Notes under the pieces: model-generated
Told to the model about the DNA's origin: nothing
Databases searched by the model: none
The model's input: only the letters and a program-made list of their open reading frames with translations
Shown: positions 46,030 to 58,199 of the stretch, piece after piece
How the letters are laid out: the number at the start of each line of letters is the position of its first letter
Numbering within the stretch: position 1 is the first letter of the stretch
Assembly: GCA_001643675.2 (NCBI GenBank)
Contig: LSRY02000011.1
Coordinates: 558,001-622,000, forward strand
Reading direction: 5' to 3'
DNA: 64,000 nt
Origin: Monocercomonoides exilis
Taxonomy: Eukaryota; Preaxostyla; Oxymonadida; Polymastigidae
Position numbers and translations under genes: made by a program

Positions 46030-47268
46030 CTATAATTCACTAAGAGCAAACTTTTGTGTGCTTTTTCTCTTCTCTTCCAGCTCTACCATTCTGCTGCGAG
46101 AAGATTTCTTCTTCTTTTCGTGCATATCGATCACAGTGAAAGTCAACAAGTACACAAGAATCGGAGCCAGTGTGGTCAAAAATCTGAAGAGCGACTTTTT
46201 TGTTTCAATTTTCATGCTGTTTCAGATATGATGTTAAGATAAAAATCAAAAAATAAATTGTATTTTGAACATATAAAATGAAAATCAATATGTTTCATAA
46301 ACACAAAAAATATGAAAAAAAATAAAAATTCTAACCAGTTTCTCGAAACAGAACAGTTTCACACAGAAAAATATAGTGAAAATAAAGCAAATCATACCAT
46401 CCATGATTGTTTGGACGCACATCACCATTCAAACATTCATATTGATCTGAATCCGAAACAATAAAGCCCGGAACAAGAAAGAACATCAGCTGCAGGACAA
46501 GATTAATCAGAAACATCATATTTAATGTGATCATAAGCAACAGGAACAGTTTCAATCGCTTTCGAAATTGCCCATATGAAGTTCCTTTGCCCATTTTTGG
46601 AACTTTACGAAGAATTAAAAACAGTGCTACAATTATTGAAAGTGTTGTAACCCAGTAAAATGTTCCCATTAGCATATAGCGTACTATTGTCATCGAAAAA
46701 ATGCTTGTGCTTCCAAATGGCTCAACGAAAGCTCCAACAATCATAAAAATATTTAGACCAATGAATAAAATCCAGATTATGCAATTAAATAGCATTTTCA
46801 TGCACCTCGATTTTTTTGCAAGAGAAGGTGAAATGGTTGCATTCCATACTGACACAACCATCAATCCCCAAGCAATGTAGTAGCATGAATCAAATGAATA
46901 TCCACAAAGAATAAGGCCAGAAAATTCTCCGTATGGAAAAGGAATAAGCATATTTACCATTAAAAATAAAGCGCACATAAAATGGACGCAAAGTATTGCA
47001 ACTTTGAATGTGTTCATTGTTGAACGTTTCTTTTTGCATTCAAAAAAGATTAGGTAAAACGATAGGAGCAAGCAAATCAATGTTAGGAAACACAGAATAA
47101 ACGGTCCAGGATTTGCTGTTCCATGAATTGCTTTAGCAAAAGAATTAGTTTTAATATATGAATACTTTCATAAAAATATAGCTTCATACGAAGACAACGA
47201 TTGAGAAGTTCGAATTGAACCTCATGCTGAATTCCATCATTCTCAGAAACTTGCCTTGGTAATTTCAT
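46030..47268 (-). CDS. Seven-pass membrane protein, three exons
   Basis: Predicted complement(join(46030..46216, 46398..47130, 47190..47268)), 332 residues, introns of 59 and 181 bp, both with GTATGA donors and in-phase joints. After a 30-residue N-terminus, hydrophobic segments follow in order: PFILCFLTLICLLLSFYL, VAILCVHFMCALFLMVNM, YYIAWGLMVVSVW, NCIIWILFIGLNIFMIVG, FYWVTTLSIIVALFLIL, LLLMITLNMMFLINLVLQ and FLTTLAPILVYLLTFTVI, then a basic tail (HEKKKKSSRSRMVELEEKRK). Seven spans and a short basic tail recall a receptor-like or THH1/TOM-like fold, but I see no diagnostic motif, so no family is named. The start is the first ATG after an in-frame TGA; an additional 5' exon is possible. It shares a 229-bp divergent upstream region with the coiled-coil gene. 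Confidence 0.75.
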
Positions 47269-47497
47269 GCAGCGTAGCACCTCAATGTTTGAAAGAAATC
47301 AACACAATGTGAATATAAGTAGCAATGATTCTAATTATTTGTTTCAAAAAAATAGGAAATAATTTTAAGTAGAAATTCGTTTAAACAAGTTTCTACATAC
47401 AAATTGAAGAAATATATTCTGCTGCAAATTAATGTTGAAGTGTTAGTAATTTGAAAACTCCAGTTCTTTTTTTCTCTGATCAAAATAACCATCACCC
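47269..47497. promoter_or_regulatory. Short divergent intergenic region (probable bidirectional promoter)
   Basis: Only 229 bp separate the start codons of the seven-pass protein gene (-) and the coiled-coil gene (+). Both promoters must lie here or overlap the first exons. I see no core element to name. Confidence 0.45.
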
Positions 47498-50400
47498 ATG
47501 GACGATACAGTCTCTGTTAAAAGTCAAAAATCCATCAAAATCAGTACATTAGAAGATTTTGACGATCATGCCAGAAGGATTGTATTTTCTCCTCGTTCTA
47601 AAGAAGCTAGTACGTAGTTATTTCTGCTTTTTCAGTATCTTAAGAGAATAATAATTGTTTTTTGCTTTTTAATTTTTCGTTTATTAATAAACAAACAAAT
47701 CAAAACAAAATTAGTGGAGCGAGAAGGAATTGTCGCTGATGAATTGATATATAAACCAGTTGAAGCTTTTCAAGGTGCTAACATCAAAAAGGAATTTGCT
47801 CAAATGAAATTTGAGCATTACGAGTCTCAAAGGCAAGGTAAGTGGCTTTAGTTTTTTTATTTGGTAGAAAAGTTTCTTTTATATGGAATCTTTTTCAACT
47901 TTTCATGAAAAGGAAAAATTGACCTTTTAAGGCAGATTCGACAAGTTGTCATTCAAGAGCAAGAAGGTTCACAAGGATCTACTGTTGAAACGAAAGAGAA
48001 AACCGACAGGCAACTTGAGATTGAAAGTTTGTCCATAGTTAAGTTTCATTTATAATTTTTTCTCTCTCAAAATTTTGAACAAATTATTAAATATTCTTAG
48101 TGCAAAAATTGGAGAGGGCCAGACAACGAAGAGAACTTGAAATGCAAAAATTAATGGAGCAAAATCGAAAAATTGCTGAAGAAGAAAAAGAAGAGCAACG
48201 AAAAGCCGAAGAAGCAAAGAAAGAAGCCGAAAGACAAAGGATAATGGCAATAAAAGAAAGAAAGAAAGCAGCAGAAGAAGCCGTGTGAACAATCTTTTAA
48301 TTTTCGTTGATGCATTTTTCAAATTAATTTATATATTCAATATTTTCGTATTTTTGAATGAAAAATACTATCATTTGTGGTGATATAGAAAAGATTTGAA
48401 AAGGAAAGGCGAGAACGAGAAGCGGAAGAAAAACGGAAATTGAAAGAAGCCGAAGAGAAGAGAAAGAAAGAAGACGAGGAAAGAGCAAAGCGCGAAAAGG
48501 AAAGAGAAATGGAGCTGAAGCGCTACCGCGAAGAGCAAACACAAAAGCAACTTGCCAGATTTGTGTGTTATTAGCTATTTTATTGTTACTTAGAAGAGTT
48601 TTTATTTGATACTTTATTCTTATTGCCTGTTCTTTCTGTGAACGAATTATAATTTTTGACTGTTCTATTTATCAATTTTGCGTCTGATTGTTGAATGCCT
48701 TTCTGTTCAGTATCGAGGATTGCAGCGTGTGGAAGAAGGGCGCGAAAAGAGAGAGAGAGAATTGCAGGAGCAAATAAGGCAAAAGGAAGAGAAAGAGAGA
48801 GAGAGACAGCGCAAACTGAGAGAACAAGAAGAGGCATGCGAATTGAAAATATTCTCAATGAAATGATTTTTTTTTTTTTTATGATACTATTTTATTGATG
48901 ACTTATTTATTCTCTTTGATTAATTTTGACACTCACTTCAATGAAATGTGGTGAATGTTTCCAACTTACAGAGACGGCAGCGCCATTTGGAGGAGATGCG
49001 AGCGGAGGAAAGAGCGAAGATTGAGCGGGCGTATCAGCAGCAGGAGGAGCTGGCGCGGATGAAGCAGAAGCAGCAGATGGAGCAGATCCGCAAGGCTGAG
49101 CAGCAGATGGAGGAGCTGAGGAAGAAGAGGGAAAGAGACAGGATGGAGACGGAGAGGAAGGCGAGGGAGAAGCAGGAGGAGATTGAAAGGGCGTTTCAGA
49201 GGATGCAGGAGAAGGAGCAGGAGAAGAAGATGGAGGCGATGAGAAAGCAGAGGCAGGTTGAGGAGCACAAGAAGGAAATGATGAAGAAGCAGAGAGAGGA
49301 AGAGAAGAGAAAGAGGTGTGTGATAATTGATGGAAATACAGAAAATGTTGTTATTTGTGATGGAAATAGACTTATTTAATGTAATTATTATTGTTCTTGT
49401 ATTTATGAAAGAATGCACTTAATATTTTTAGCTTTTTGGATTGATTATTTTATTATCTGTTCTATTTTTAATTTTAATTTTTTTTTTCCAAACTTGACCG
49501 GATTCTTCAGAGAAGAAGAGATGAGAGCAGAAGAGCATCGTCAGATGATTCTGCGCAAGATGCAAGAGACCGAAGAAGAGAAAAGAGAACGAAGGAAAAG
49601 AGAACAAGAAGAGAAGGAAAAAAGGAGATTGCAGGCAGAAGAAGAAAGAGAACTGCAGCGGCAAAAGAAGTTGCTGAAAGAAAAGATGGACGAAGAAGAC
49701 AGACTTTATCAAATAAAGCGGTATGATACTGAAAATGGAATATAGTTATTTCTTTGAAAACTGTGATGTTGTTTTTTTTAATGTCTATTATTGACTTTTG
49801 TTTGAATGTTTATTATTTGATTGTTATTTTTCATTTGTTTCTGAACAATCAATTTATTTATTCAACATCTCATTTATTGTTTCACATATTTCTTTGAATA
49901 TCTCTCTTTTTCTTTTCTTTTTTTTTTCCATCATTCCCTTCTCTTTTTCTCTTTTTCTCTTTTTCTCTTTTTCTCTTTTTCTCTTTTTCTCTTTTTCTCT
50001 TTTTCTCTCTCTTTCTCTCTCTATAACTCCTTTTTAACAAGCACCCAACGTGTGCAAGAGTATCAGCGCCAGAAGAAGATCCAGAAGATGCTCGACGACG
50101 AGAGGCGCACAAAGGAATTTCTAGCGGAGCGCGAGCGGATGACAAAGCAGCGGGCCGCATTCAACAAGGAAAGCGCGCTGGAGAAAGAGCGGATGAACCA
50201 GCTGATCTACCAGATGAAGGTGACCAACAAGATCAACCCGACTCTTTTAGCTTCTTCCTCCACGCAGATGGAACGCACTCTGCGGTCGCGCTCTTCCACC
50301 CCTCTTTCTCCTTCTTCCCGGTCTGTGCATTCGTATAATTCGACGTCTGCGCAGAGGGGATATGGAGGCAGAAGGGCGTCCAGTGAAAGAGACAGAGGGA

Positions 50401-52322
50401 GGGCGCAGACGGCAATGGGGGTGAGGAGGAGAGACGGAAGAGGAGAGGACTATTCGCAGGAGAGGCTGAATGCAACAGCAGGCAATGGAGGGCTTTCAGA
50501 GAGGAGAGTGAGAAGTGAGATGGAGTATACAAGTGATGCTGCGGATGAGTTGGTTAAGAGGAGGAGAAAGGAAGAAAGAGATGAAGAAAGAGAAAAGGAA
50601 CAAGAAAATGAAAAAGAGAAAGAACAAGAGAAAGAGAAAGAGAAAGAAGTGGAAAGTGAAAGAGAGAAAATGAATGAAAATGAAGGGGTTGAGGCCAGTT
50701 CATCGGACAAATCAAATTCTGATGAACCGTCTGAGCCAGCTTCTTCTTCTTCCTCTTCTTCAGACGATGCAGCAGCAGAAGAGCAAGCAGAAGCAGAACG
50801 GCAGCATCAGCAAAAAGTTACTGAAGCAGCTGGAAAAATCGATTCTATTCTTTCAAAAAGGAAGCAGAAAAAGGAAAAATACAACGAAGAACTGAAGCGA
50901 TGCAGAGAGCAACGGAAAGCAAAGCAAGCCAGCAATATGGAAAGTGGTGAGTCAAAAAGAGAGGAAGAAACAAAATCAGACAATGAAGATGCAAATAAAC
51001 AAAACGAGGCTGGACAAAATGAAAATGAGGGAAATGTTGAAAATGTTCGCACCAGGCAATTTGGTGGAAGTGAAGTGAAAGATGAAAGAGAAGAGCAGCA
51101 AGAGCAATCAGATGAAGAGACTGGGAAAGTAATGGAGAGAGGATTTAAAAAGAGTGCAAGTGGAAAACTGGATGATGAAGGAAATGAACAACAGGAAGAT
51201 GAAAACAAAGAGGACAGAGGAAATGAAGAAAGTGGAGGAGTTGAAGAGCAAGAGAAAGAACAGGAGCAGGAACATAATCAAGAGCAAGATGGGGAAGTTA
51301 AGGAGAGAGAATTTCATTCACAAGAAGAGAATACCGCTGGAGAAATGACTCAGAGCGAAGAAGAGACTTCTCAAAATGGAAGAGAAACAGAAGAAGAGAG
51401 GGATGAAGGAAGAGAGGGAACTGAGGAAGTTGAAGAGCAGGAAGTGGAAAACAGCAACCAACAAGAATCAGAAGATGGAAAAGGAGAACAAGATAATGCA
51501 GCCGAAGCAGAAGCTGAAGGTGAATGTGAAGCCTATGAGCAAGAAAACGATGGGCAAAATGTAGAAGAAGGAATGGCTGAAGAGCAGCCCGCTGGCAATG
51601 CAGAAGCTGAAGGGAACACAGATGAGTGGGCACCTGAGGCAGGCGAAGACGAAGAAAGAGGAGAAAATGAAGAGGCGGAGGGAGCAAACCAAGAAATGGA
51701 GCAGGTTACAGAACAAGAAGTGGAAGGTGATCCAAATGCGGAAGCAGAACAAGAACAAGAACAAGAAGCTGGAGAAGAAGCAGAAGCCGCACAGCAAGAC
51801 GAGCAAGCGGAGCAGGAAGTTGTTGAAAGAGGATATGAAGCATATGATGGAGAGAATGACAACGCAGATGCTGAGGGCAATGAGGAAAATGGCGAAGTTG
51901 GTGAAGCTGGTGAAGTTGAACAGGAACCTGAAGCAGAAGAAGCAGCAGACAAGAATGGAGAATCGTGGGAGCTTGAGCAAGGAGATTACGAAGAAGGAGA
52001 AGGAGAAGGAGAAGGAGAAGAAGGAGCTGGACAAGAGGAAGTGCAAGAGCAAGAAGAGGAGCAAGCACAAGGAGAGGACCAGGAAATGGAACAGGAACAA
52101 GAACAAGAAGTCGAAAATGGAATAGAAAATGCAGAAGGTGAAGAGGGAAATCTGGATGAAAATGCTGAGATTGAAGTTCAGGAAGGAGGAGAAGTAGAAG
52201 GAGAAGCTGGAGAAGGAGAACAGATTTCTGGAGAAGTGTCAGCTGGATTTTACCAGGAAGAAGAGAACAACGTTGATGGATATGGCTATGAAAATGAATA
52301 TGAAGAGGAGCAAAACACTTAG
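47498..52322 (+). CDS. Nine-exon coiled-coil protein with an acidic Glu/Gln-rich tail
   Basis: Predicted join(47498..47609, 47715..47837, 47913..48026, 48101..48282, 48389..48562, 48711..48833, 48972..49315, 49511..49720, 50042..52322), 1,220 residues; all eight joints are in phase. The N-terminus (MDDTVSVKSQKSIKISTLED, then REGIVADELIYKPVEAF and KKEFAQMKFEHYESQRQGKI) looks conserved and recalls proteins associated with cilia or basal bodies in protists; that is a recollection, not a match. Residues about 120-560 form an almost continuous coiled coil rich in Lys, Arg and Glu (exons 4-9). The last exon ends in about 580 residues of Glu/Gln/Gly/Asn-rich disordered sequence, e.g. QEQEQEAGEEAEAAQQDEQ. 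Intron 6 has a GC donor. Intron 8 (321 bp) contains a CTCTTTTT-type microsatellite. A structural or axonemal role is plausible. Confidence 0.85.
48834..48971 (+). other. GC-AG intron (intron 6 of the coiled-coil gene)
   Basis: This 138-bp intron starts GCATGC and ends TTACAG. Exons 6 and 7 are both in phase 0 here, and no GT between 48730 and the in-frame stop at 48864 could serve instead. The donor otherwise resembles the common GTATGN type with T changed to C. Confidence 0.75.
49931..50025 (+). repeat. Polypyrimidine CTTTTT hexanucleotide array in intron 8
   Basis: About ten tandem CTCTTTTT-like units (period 6, CTTTTT) followed by CTCT-rich DNA sit just upstream of the exon 9 acceptor. 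The array makes this the longest intron in the gene and doubles as an expanded polypyrimidine tract. Confidence 0.85.
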
Positions 52323-52566
52323 TCAAAAAATTAAAACACTGACATTGAATTTACTGCTAATGAACAGTAAATGTTCTATTATTATCTTTGCAAAAAGAAA
52401 GATAATCTTGTTTTTTGATAAATCCTTATCATTCGGTAATTGTCAACTCTCCACCTCATCAAAGCTAACTTCACACACACACCACTTTGTAGATTTCATT
52501 CCAATCATTTGCATTCTGCTCATCAATTCACCACTCAATTTGTTTTTTTGTGTCTTTCTCGTGTAT

Positions 52567-52597
<31 letters not shown>

Positions 52598-53059
52598 TAT
52601 TCTTTCATTTCATTGGTTTTGAACTTAGTGATGTCTAATTCGTTCGATTTGCAGACTTATTGTTTGCCCGTTGAATTCGCTTTCTTGTGTGTACTACTTC
52701 TATTCTCTGTTCAATTCATAATTCCTTTCTCTAAGGTGTTTATTTGTTGAACATAATTTTATTTTGTTCTTTTTGTTTTCTTTTCTTTTCTTTTCTTTGC
52801 CAATTAAGCATGTATTTTAAGCGATTGTGCATTTCTTTGCACAATCAGTCTTAAAAAAAACATGGGGAATTGCCTATTTGAGAAAGTTATTTCTGTCTAA
52901 TTCCTTTTATTTGCTTGCAAAACAACAGCCGAGTAGAAAAAAACACTTATTAAAATTATAAATAAAAGATAAATTTAATCCATCCTAAACCAATTTTTTG
53001 TTCTCATTCTATTTATTCCCTCCCCCGCCCCTTTTGCCTCTTCGCATCGTCCATTCTCT
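52323..53059. other. Spacer between convergent genes with a TTTA array
   Basis: About 740 bp between the coiled-coil gene and CSN4. It contains a TTTA tetranucleotide array at about 52563-52600 and several short T-rich ORFs without coding features. Confidence 0.55.
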
Positions 53060-54973
53060 CTACTTCTTAGCCTTTTCTTCCTTTCCTGAGCGAGCCTTTC
53101 CGGCTGATGTAATCATTCCTTCTCTCTTGAGTGTCTCATAGATACCATTGATGCCGTGGCACAGCTGAGCAATGTCTCTGTCCCATTCAGAAAGAGCAGC
53201 AGATTCTAACGTTAAATAGTCACATCAGCAAGATATCCACAAGAAATGTTAGAAAGACAGATAGAAGGAAGGAAAATAAAAAAATGAAAATGAAAATAAT
53301 TATAAATTTTCATATTTTTTTTTAAAAAGAGTTGAAGAAAATTATAAAAGATAGCATTGTATTTCCAATAGTTGTGAACTCCACCCAATTCTTTCATACC
53401 GTCCTTAAAGTGAATCATTCCGCCAATCTGTGAAATTGTACCCTTGATAACACCATCACATATCAACTTAGCTGTTTCCTTTTCTGCCTTCACAGCATCC
53501 ACCTTCAACAGAGCCCCAAGCTGGTCGATGGTGATGTTGTCATACAACAGCGACGAGGAAACGATGTTGTGCTGCAAAATGGCTCTCTCCAGGAAGGGCA
53601 TGTGGAACGGAGACATGGCTGTCTCCATCAGGTGCTTGTCTTCGTCTGATGTGACAAGACGGTTGAGGAAGCTGAAAATAGGATTTTTTTTTAAAAAATG
53701 TAAATAAAATGAAAAAAATTAGTTTCAAAAACAAGAAGAATGTGATAACAATGAAGAATAATTCCAAAATTCAGATAATTTGAAAAAACGGATATGAAGA
53801 TGCGGAAATTGATGAAATTTTGAAGTGAATTACACGTAGCACAACGAAAAAAAAGAAACCGTTTGCCATTCAGAAAAAGGACAAATAGTCAATGATATCA
53901 TTATCATACATTTTGTTGATAACGTGATACACAGGAAGCTTCTTCACACGCTCATCGTTGTTGAGAGAAGATATCAAACGGGCACGCTGTTCAGACGGGG
54001 GCGCAAGCAAAGTGCATGAAATCGCACTTAAAAGGGTGTCTCGGCCACAGATAGAAGGGATTGTCTGGAAAAGGTTTTATGTTCGATTGTAAGCAATATA
54101 AAATTGAGAACAGATCAAAGTGGTTAAAATTAACACGAAAAAAACTTGTGAACAATAATAATGGCATACAATTGAAAGAGGGTAGTACTTCTCTGCTGCA
54201 TTTTGAAATGTTTGAGAATATTCACTTATAAGTGCATCGCAGATCTTCAATTCAGTTAAAAGTTCTTTGTCACTAATTTTGCCTCTCAAAGGTGATGCTC
54301 TCTTAAATGCCTCTTGTGCAACTGTAAACATTTCTAATTTTAAGAGTTCGTCTTGAGAAATACTTTTCAGCGTTTGAAGTTCTTTTGTAAACAATGACAT
54401 TTTTGTCAATTTCACAAATAGTCTGACCTGATCCATTTCTTCTTGTTCGTGACTTGTTTTTAAATTTTCTTTTAATAAATCTGCTCCAAGTTCGTATTCT
54501 TCAGATTTCTCGTACTGTTCAGCTAAGCATTCTCTTATCTTGTAAAGGGGTGCATCAAATAAATTGGATTGTTTTTTATTTGTTTCGTCAATTACCAAAA
54601 TTCCTATTTGTTTCTGAATCTCATCAGGAAGAATTCTCATTGTGCCTGCAAGTGCATCAATTACATGCCATGCAACTTGAGGAGTTTCTTGTGTTATAAC
54701 TTTATTTTTATAAAGAAATTTTTTGTAAAAAAGTGCAGTTTCAAAAAATAAAGTTCAATTAAATTTTTATTAATCAAAATTTTCATAACTGTATCATACC
54801 AAAATTGAAGAATTCTCTTAGATCGTCCAATTTCGGCTTTTCGGTCATGTCTAAAAAAACTATCAAAAAGAGACAGCTAACAACAAATTTTCCAAACTAT
54901 GAAACTGTTGGGTATATTCTAATGGCTTTGCGGACATGTCAAGATCATGAAGGTTTTCCAGAATAGAATCCAT
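53060..54973 (-). CDS. CSN4: COP9 signalosome complex subunit 4
   Basis: Predicted complement(join(53060..53205, 53400..53671, 53910..54064, 54170..54699, 54800..54850, 54898..54973)), 409 residues, close to the usual length of about 406 for this subunit; introns are 47-238 bp and all in phase. CSN4 is a PCI-domain scaffold of the signalosome that removes NEDD8 from cullin-RING ubiquitin ligases. Supporting segments: the TPR-like helical repeat region with APLYKIRECLAEQYEKSEEY, SAISCTLLAPPSEQRARLIS, and the C-terminal PCI winged helix FLERAILQHNIVSSSLLYDN, then ITIDQLGALLKVDAVKAEKE, IGGMIHFKD and a final helix LSEWDRDIAQLCHGINGIYE. The DRAV/ERAI-type PCI signature and the C-terminal helix favour CSN4 over its proteasome-lid relative Rpn5. 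The tail ends in a Lys-rich SGKEEKAKK. Exon 2 is only 51 nt. The first exon is the least certain. Confidence 0.92.
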
Positions 54974-56327
54974 TTTGAAACAAAATTCTTCGATCTAACC
55001 CCTTATGAATATCAATGGTTGCGATTTTCTGTTAGAGGTTTTGAATCAAATTTTTGAATAATTAAACAATTACTTAATCACATAAAAAATATTCGCCTTC
55101 AGATTTTTTTATTTTGAAATGCAGAAATGAAATATCAGAATTAGTAGAATAACATTTCTTTATTTTTTTTTGTCGAACATTTTTTTCGCAATACAATATT
55201 TCTTTCACTGTGAAAATGTTGCTTTAAAAAACCCACTTTTCACAAATATATGTGTATGTTATTATTTCCAAACAACAACAAATCTTTGCAGTAGTGTGGT
55301 TGAACAGACTCGAAAGAGTTTTCCAATGATTATTTTTTGAAAAGCACTATAAGAGAACTTTTTCTGATATATGTTGGAATTGTTGTTGTTGAACGAAGAA
55401 AACAAAAGTGTTGTATTTTTATTTGATTCAATTAGTGAATAATTCATCAGAAATGGCATATTACTGAACAGATAAACACATAACACAGAAGAAGACGATG
55501 AACAACTTCATAATCTCCTTGAAGCATCCCTATTTCTAAAACAGTACAAAATTTTACAGAGACAGTTATGTGAATGTTCACAATGAAAGCATACAGTTAT
55601 TCGAATTTGATGTATTATTAGTGATAAAATTTTGAGGATATTATGTATTCTTCTTCTTCAATCTTTACAATCATTAAAACTGTAACATTTCGGTTTCGTT
55701 TTTGAAAAGAGCTGTTTGATTTTTAAAACTCTTTCAATATTGAATGGAACTCTTTTCAAAGCTAAAAGAATAAAGGAAAAAAGTTCAGCAATAAAATAAC
55801 TTAACAGATTAGAAAAAGAACCTTTCAACGAAGAAATGCAAGCGATAATCGGAAATGGAATGTGAATGAAGCCGAAGAAATGTGATTAAAAAAAGAAGCA
55901 AAGCAATTGAAATAATTGATCTCATAAACAGAATTCTAATTTTAGAAAAAAAAAAATAAATTGAATTATTGAAAAATTACATATGTGATGAAAACTCGGC
56001 TGATATAACTCAGATACTTTTAAAAGAAATCATAGAGAGAAACAAAGAAATAAAAAAAAAACTTTAACAATAAACATGAAATAATAAAAAATTGATAATG
56101 AACGAATGAAAAACGCAAGAAGTGCAAAATAATTAAATGTTCATGAAAAGGAAAAAAATCGTTTGCAATTCTTTCATTCGTATGAAATATATGTTATGTT
56201 TCTTTAAATTATCTGATCCCAATGGTTCTCAAATTTCATCTTTCCCAGTTAAACTTGAGAATATTCTCATATGTTGCTTTTCTCTCGAGTAAATTTTGAA
56301 TATACATTATAAGATGTCTTGTACAGT
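54974..56327. other. AT-rich spacer
   Basis: About 1.35 kb between the CSN4 start and the 3' end of the MRH-like gene. I see no ORF with domain character, RNA gene or repeat pair. Confidence 0.5.
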
Positions 56328-57311
56328 TTACTTCTCAAAGTCTTTGTATCCATCTTTTGACTTCAAGCAAGGTGAAAGAAGGAACTTTACACCTCCTATT
56401 ACAAGTCCAGGAACCATACGCCAGAAATTCACGAAAGGAATAATTTCGATTCCAGTCTTTTTGAGCCCAAATTTCTGAAAATTTCAAGTTTATAAAATTT
56501 CAGCAAATTACATAAATAAGCATGCAAATGTTAAGAAATGCAATTGTAACAAATTTGCAATTCATACCCAAATTGGAATTCCAATTGCAAAATAAAGCAC
56601 AATCAAAGCAGCAATAATAATCAGCATAACAGAACCAAAACTAATTCCCTTCTTTTTGGGTGGTTTGTCGGTAGGATTGTCATCCTTCTTTTTCTTTTTG
56701 CTTTCGCTACATCCATGAGGATCATGCATCTCAATAACCACTTCAAGATCACTTTAAAAAAAAAATCACAAATAACAAGGTACATTTTGAAAGAAAAAAT
56801 AACTCAATTGAATCAAACTCCATGGATACTTTTTGAGACGTTTCATTATCGCACACAAGCTTCAACTTTAATCCTTCAAATTGAGTTTGGTCGTCGGTTG
56901 TATCTGTTTCAAATTTTCAAGAAATAGTAATTATGCAAAATATAGTAAAAATTCACACATGAAAATAAGATTCCATCTTTATTATCAAGCAATTTCATTT
57001 CCTGTGTGTTTTTCAAAGCAATTCCATAGCAATATCCATCTTGAACTCCAACAGCAACATATTCCATATATCTGCACTCTTCCAACCCTACAATTCCAAC
57101 GTTTTCCAAAATGTTCCAATAAATTTTCCAATCATTGTACGATTCATGGTATCTATCAGATCTGAAAAACAATGCATTTAAATGCTATTTCCTTTGATGA
57201 AATTACAAACCCTCTCTTTATCATAGGTTGCAGATCAAATTTTTCACCATCCACTATTGTTGGATCTTGTCGCGATGAAGCGAAAAGCAAAATTGAAAAC
57301 AAAAACAACAT
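56328..57311 (-). CDS. Type I membrane protein, MRH/Atg27/mannose-6-phosphate receptor-like, five exons
   Basis: Predicted complement(join(56328..56474, 56568..56751, 56804..56903, 56959..57161, 57211..57311)), 244 residues. The four introns are 93, 52, 55 and 49 bp from 3' to 5', all in phase. A signal peptide (MLFLFSILLFASS) leads a luminal domain with paired cysteines (NVGIVGLEECRYMEYVAV, GVQDGYCYGIAL, LKLKLVCDNE, HDPHGCSES), then a Lys/Pro-rich linker, one transmembrane helix (SFGSVMLIIIAALIVLYFAI) and a cytosolic tail IEIIPFVNFWRMVPGLV ... DGYKDFEK. That order, including the FW..PGL tail motif after the membrane span, fits Atg27 or M6P-receptor-type endomembrane cargo receptors; the final DGYKDF could be a sorting signal. 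A truncated paralogue begins at 63733. A transposon sits 103 bp upstream of the start codon. The family call is by architecture and recall. Confidence 0.82.
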
Positions 57312-58199
57312 ATCTATTTTGATCAAATGCGTAATTAATATATATGTGGAAAAAAGTGCAAATTTTTCGAATTTGAAAATAGGAATAGTCATATATAAAT
57401 ATTAATATATATGTTAGCCCTGGGTGACGTGAAGAAAAAAATTCGTCACGTCCGTCACCAATTTTCCACTTCAAAAAAAAAAAAAAAAAAAAAAACCATG
57501 AATAGAAATTATTTATTGAATACATTCTGTATTTATTTGAAATAAAAATTTTTCAACTTTGAAAACAGAAATAGAAATCATGAATACCATTATAAAAGAT
57601 ATATCGATTTTAAAACAATTTTTTTCCAATTAATGCATTGTTTTTAACCCCAAATAATGGATGAACTGTGTGAATGAAGAAAATTTGATAGTTATAGTAA
57701 GTGTTTGCCATGTGCGAATATTTTATTTCCCATCTTGTATTCATCGAAATTAAAATTTAAAAGTGGCATAGCTTCAAAGTATCATATCTTTTTGTAGTGC
57801 AGGAGAAGCTTGAATCTGAAAAAATTGCAGGTGTGCAATTGTTGAAATATATGAATTCTTGAAGAATTGGATTGTCACTTAATTCTAAATTCAGACATTA
57901 AAAATGAATTTGAAGAAAGTACTGTGAATATGCGGGAAAAGAAAAATGAAGAAGCGATTTGTATGACTTATTAAAAGCACGTTTGTAATTGATTTATTTT
58001 TCAGAATCGTATTTATCTGTCAAATAGAAAAAATATAAAAGAAAAGATAATATCAATTGATGATACATGTTTGCAGTTGATGCAGATTGAACAGCGAAAG
58101 CAATGAAACTTTTAATGATACATTTTGGAGTTGAAGTTGAACAGAAGAACAATAAAGATGATAATGAATGGAAATGAAAAGATAGAAGAAAAGGATTAA

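Noticed and set aside
51468-52326. Antisense and alternate-frame ORFs in the Glu-rich tail of the coiled-coil gene
   Set aside because: Produced by GAA/CAA/GAG repeats. The sense frame is supported by eight in-phase splice joints.
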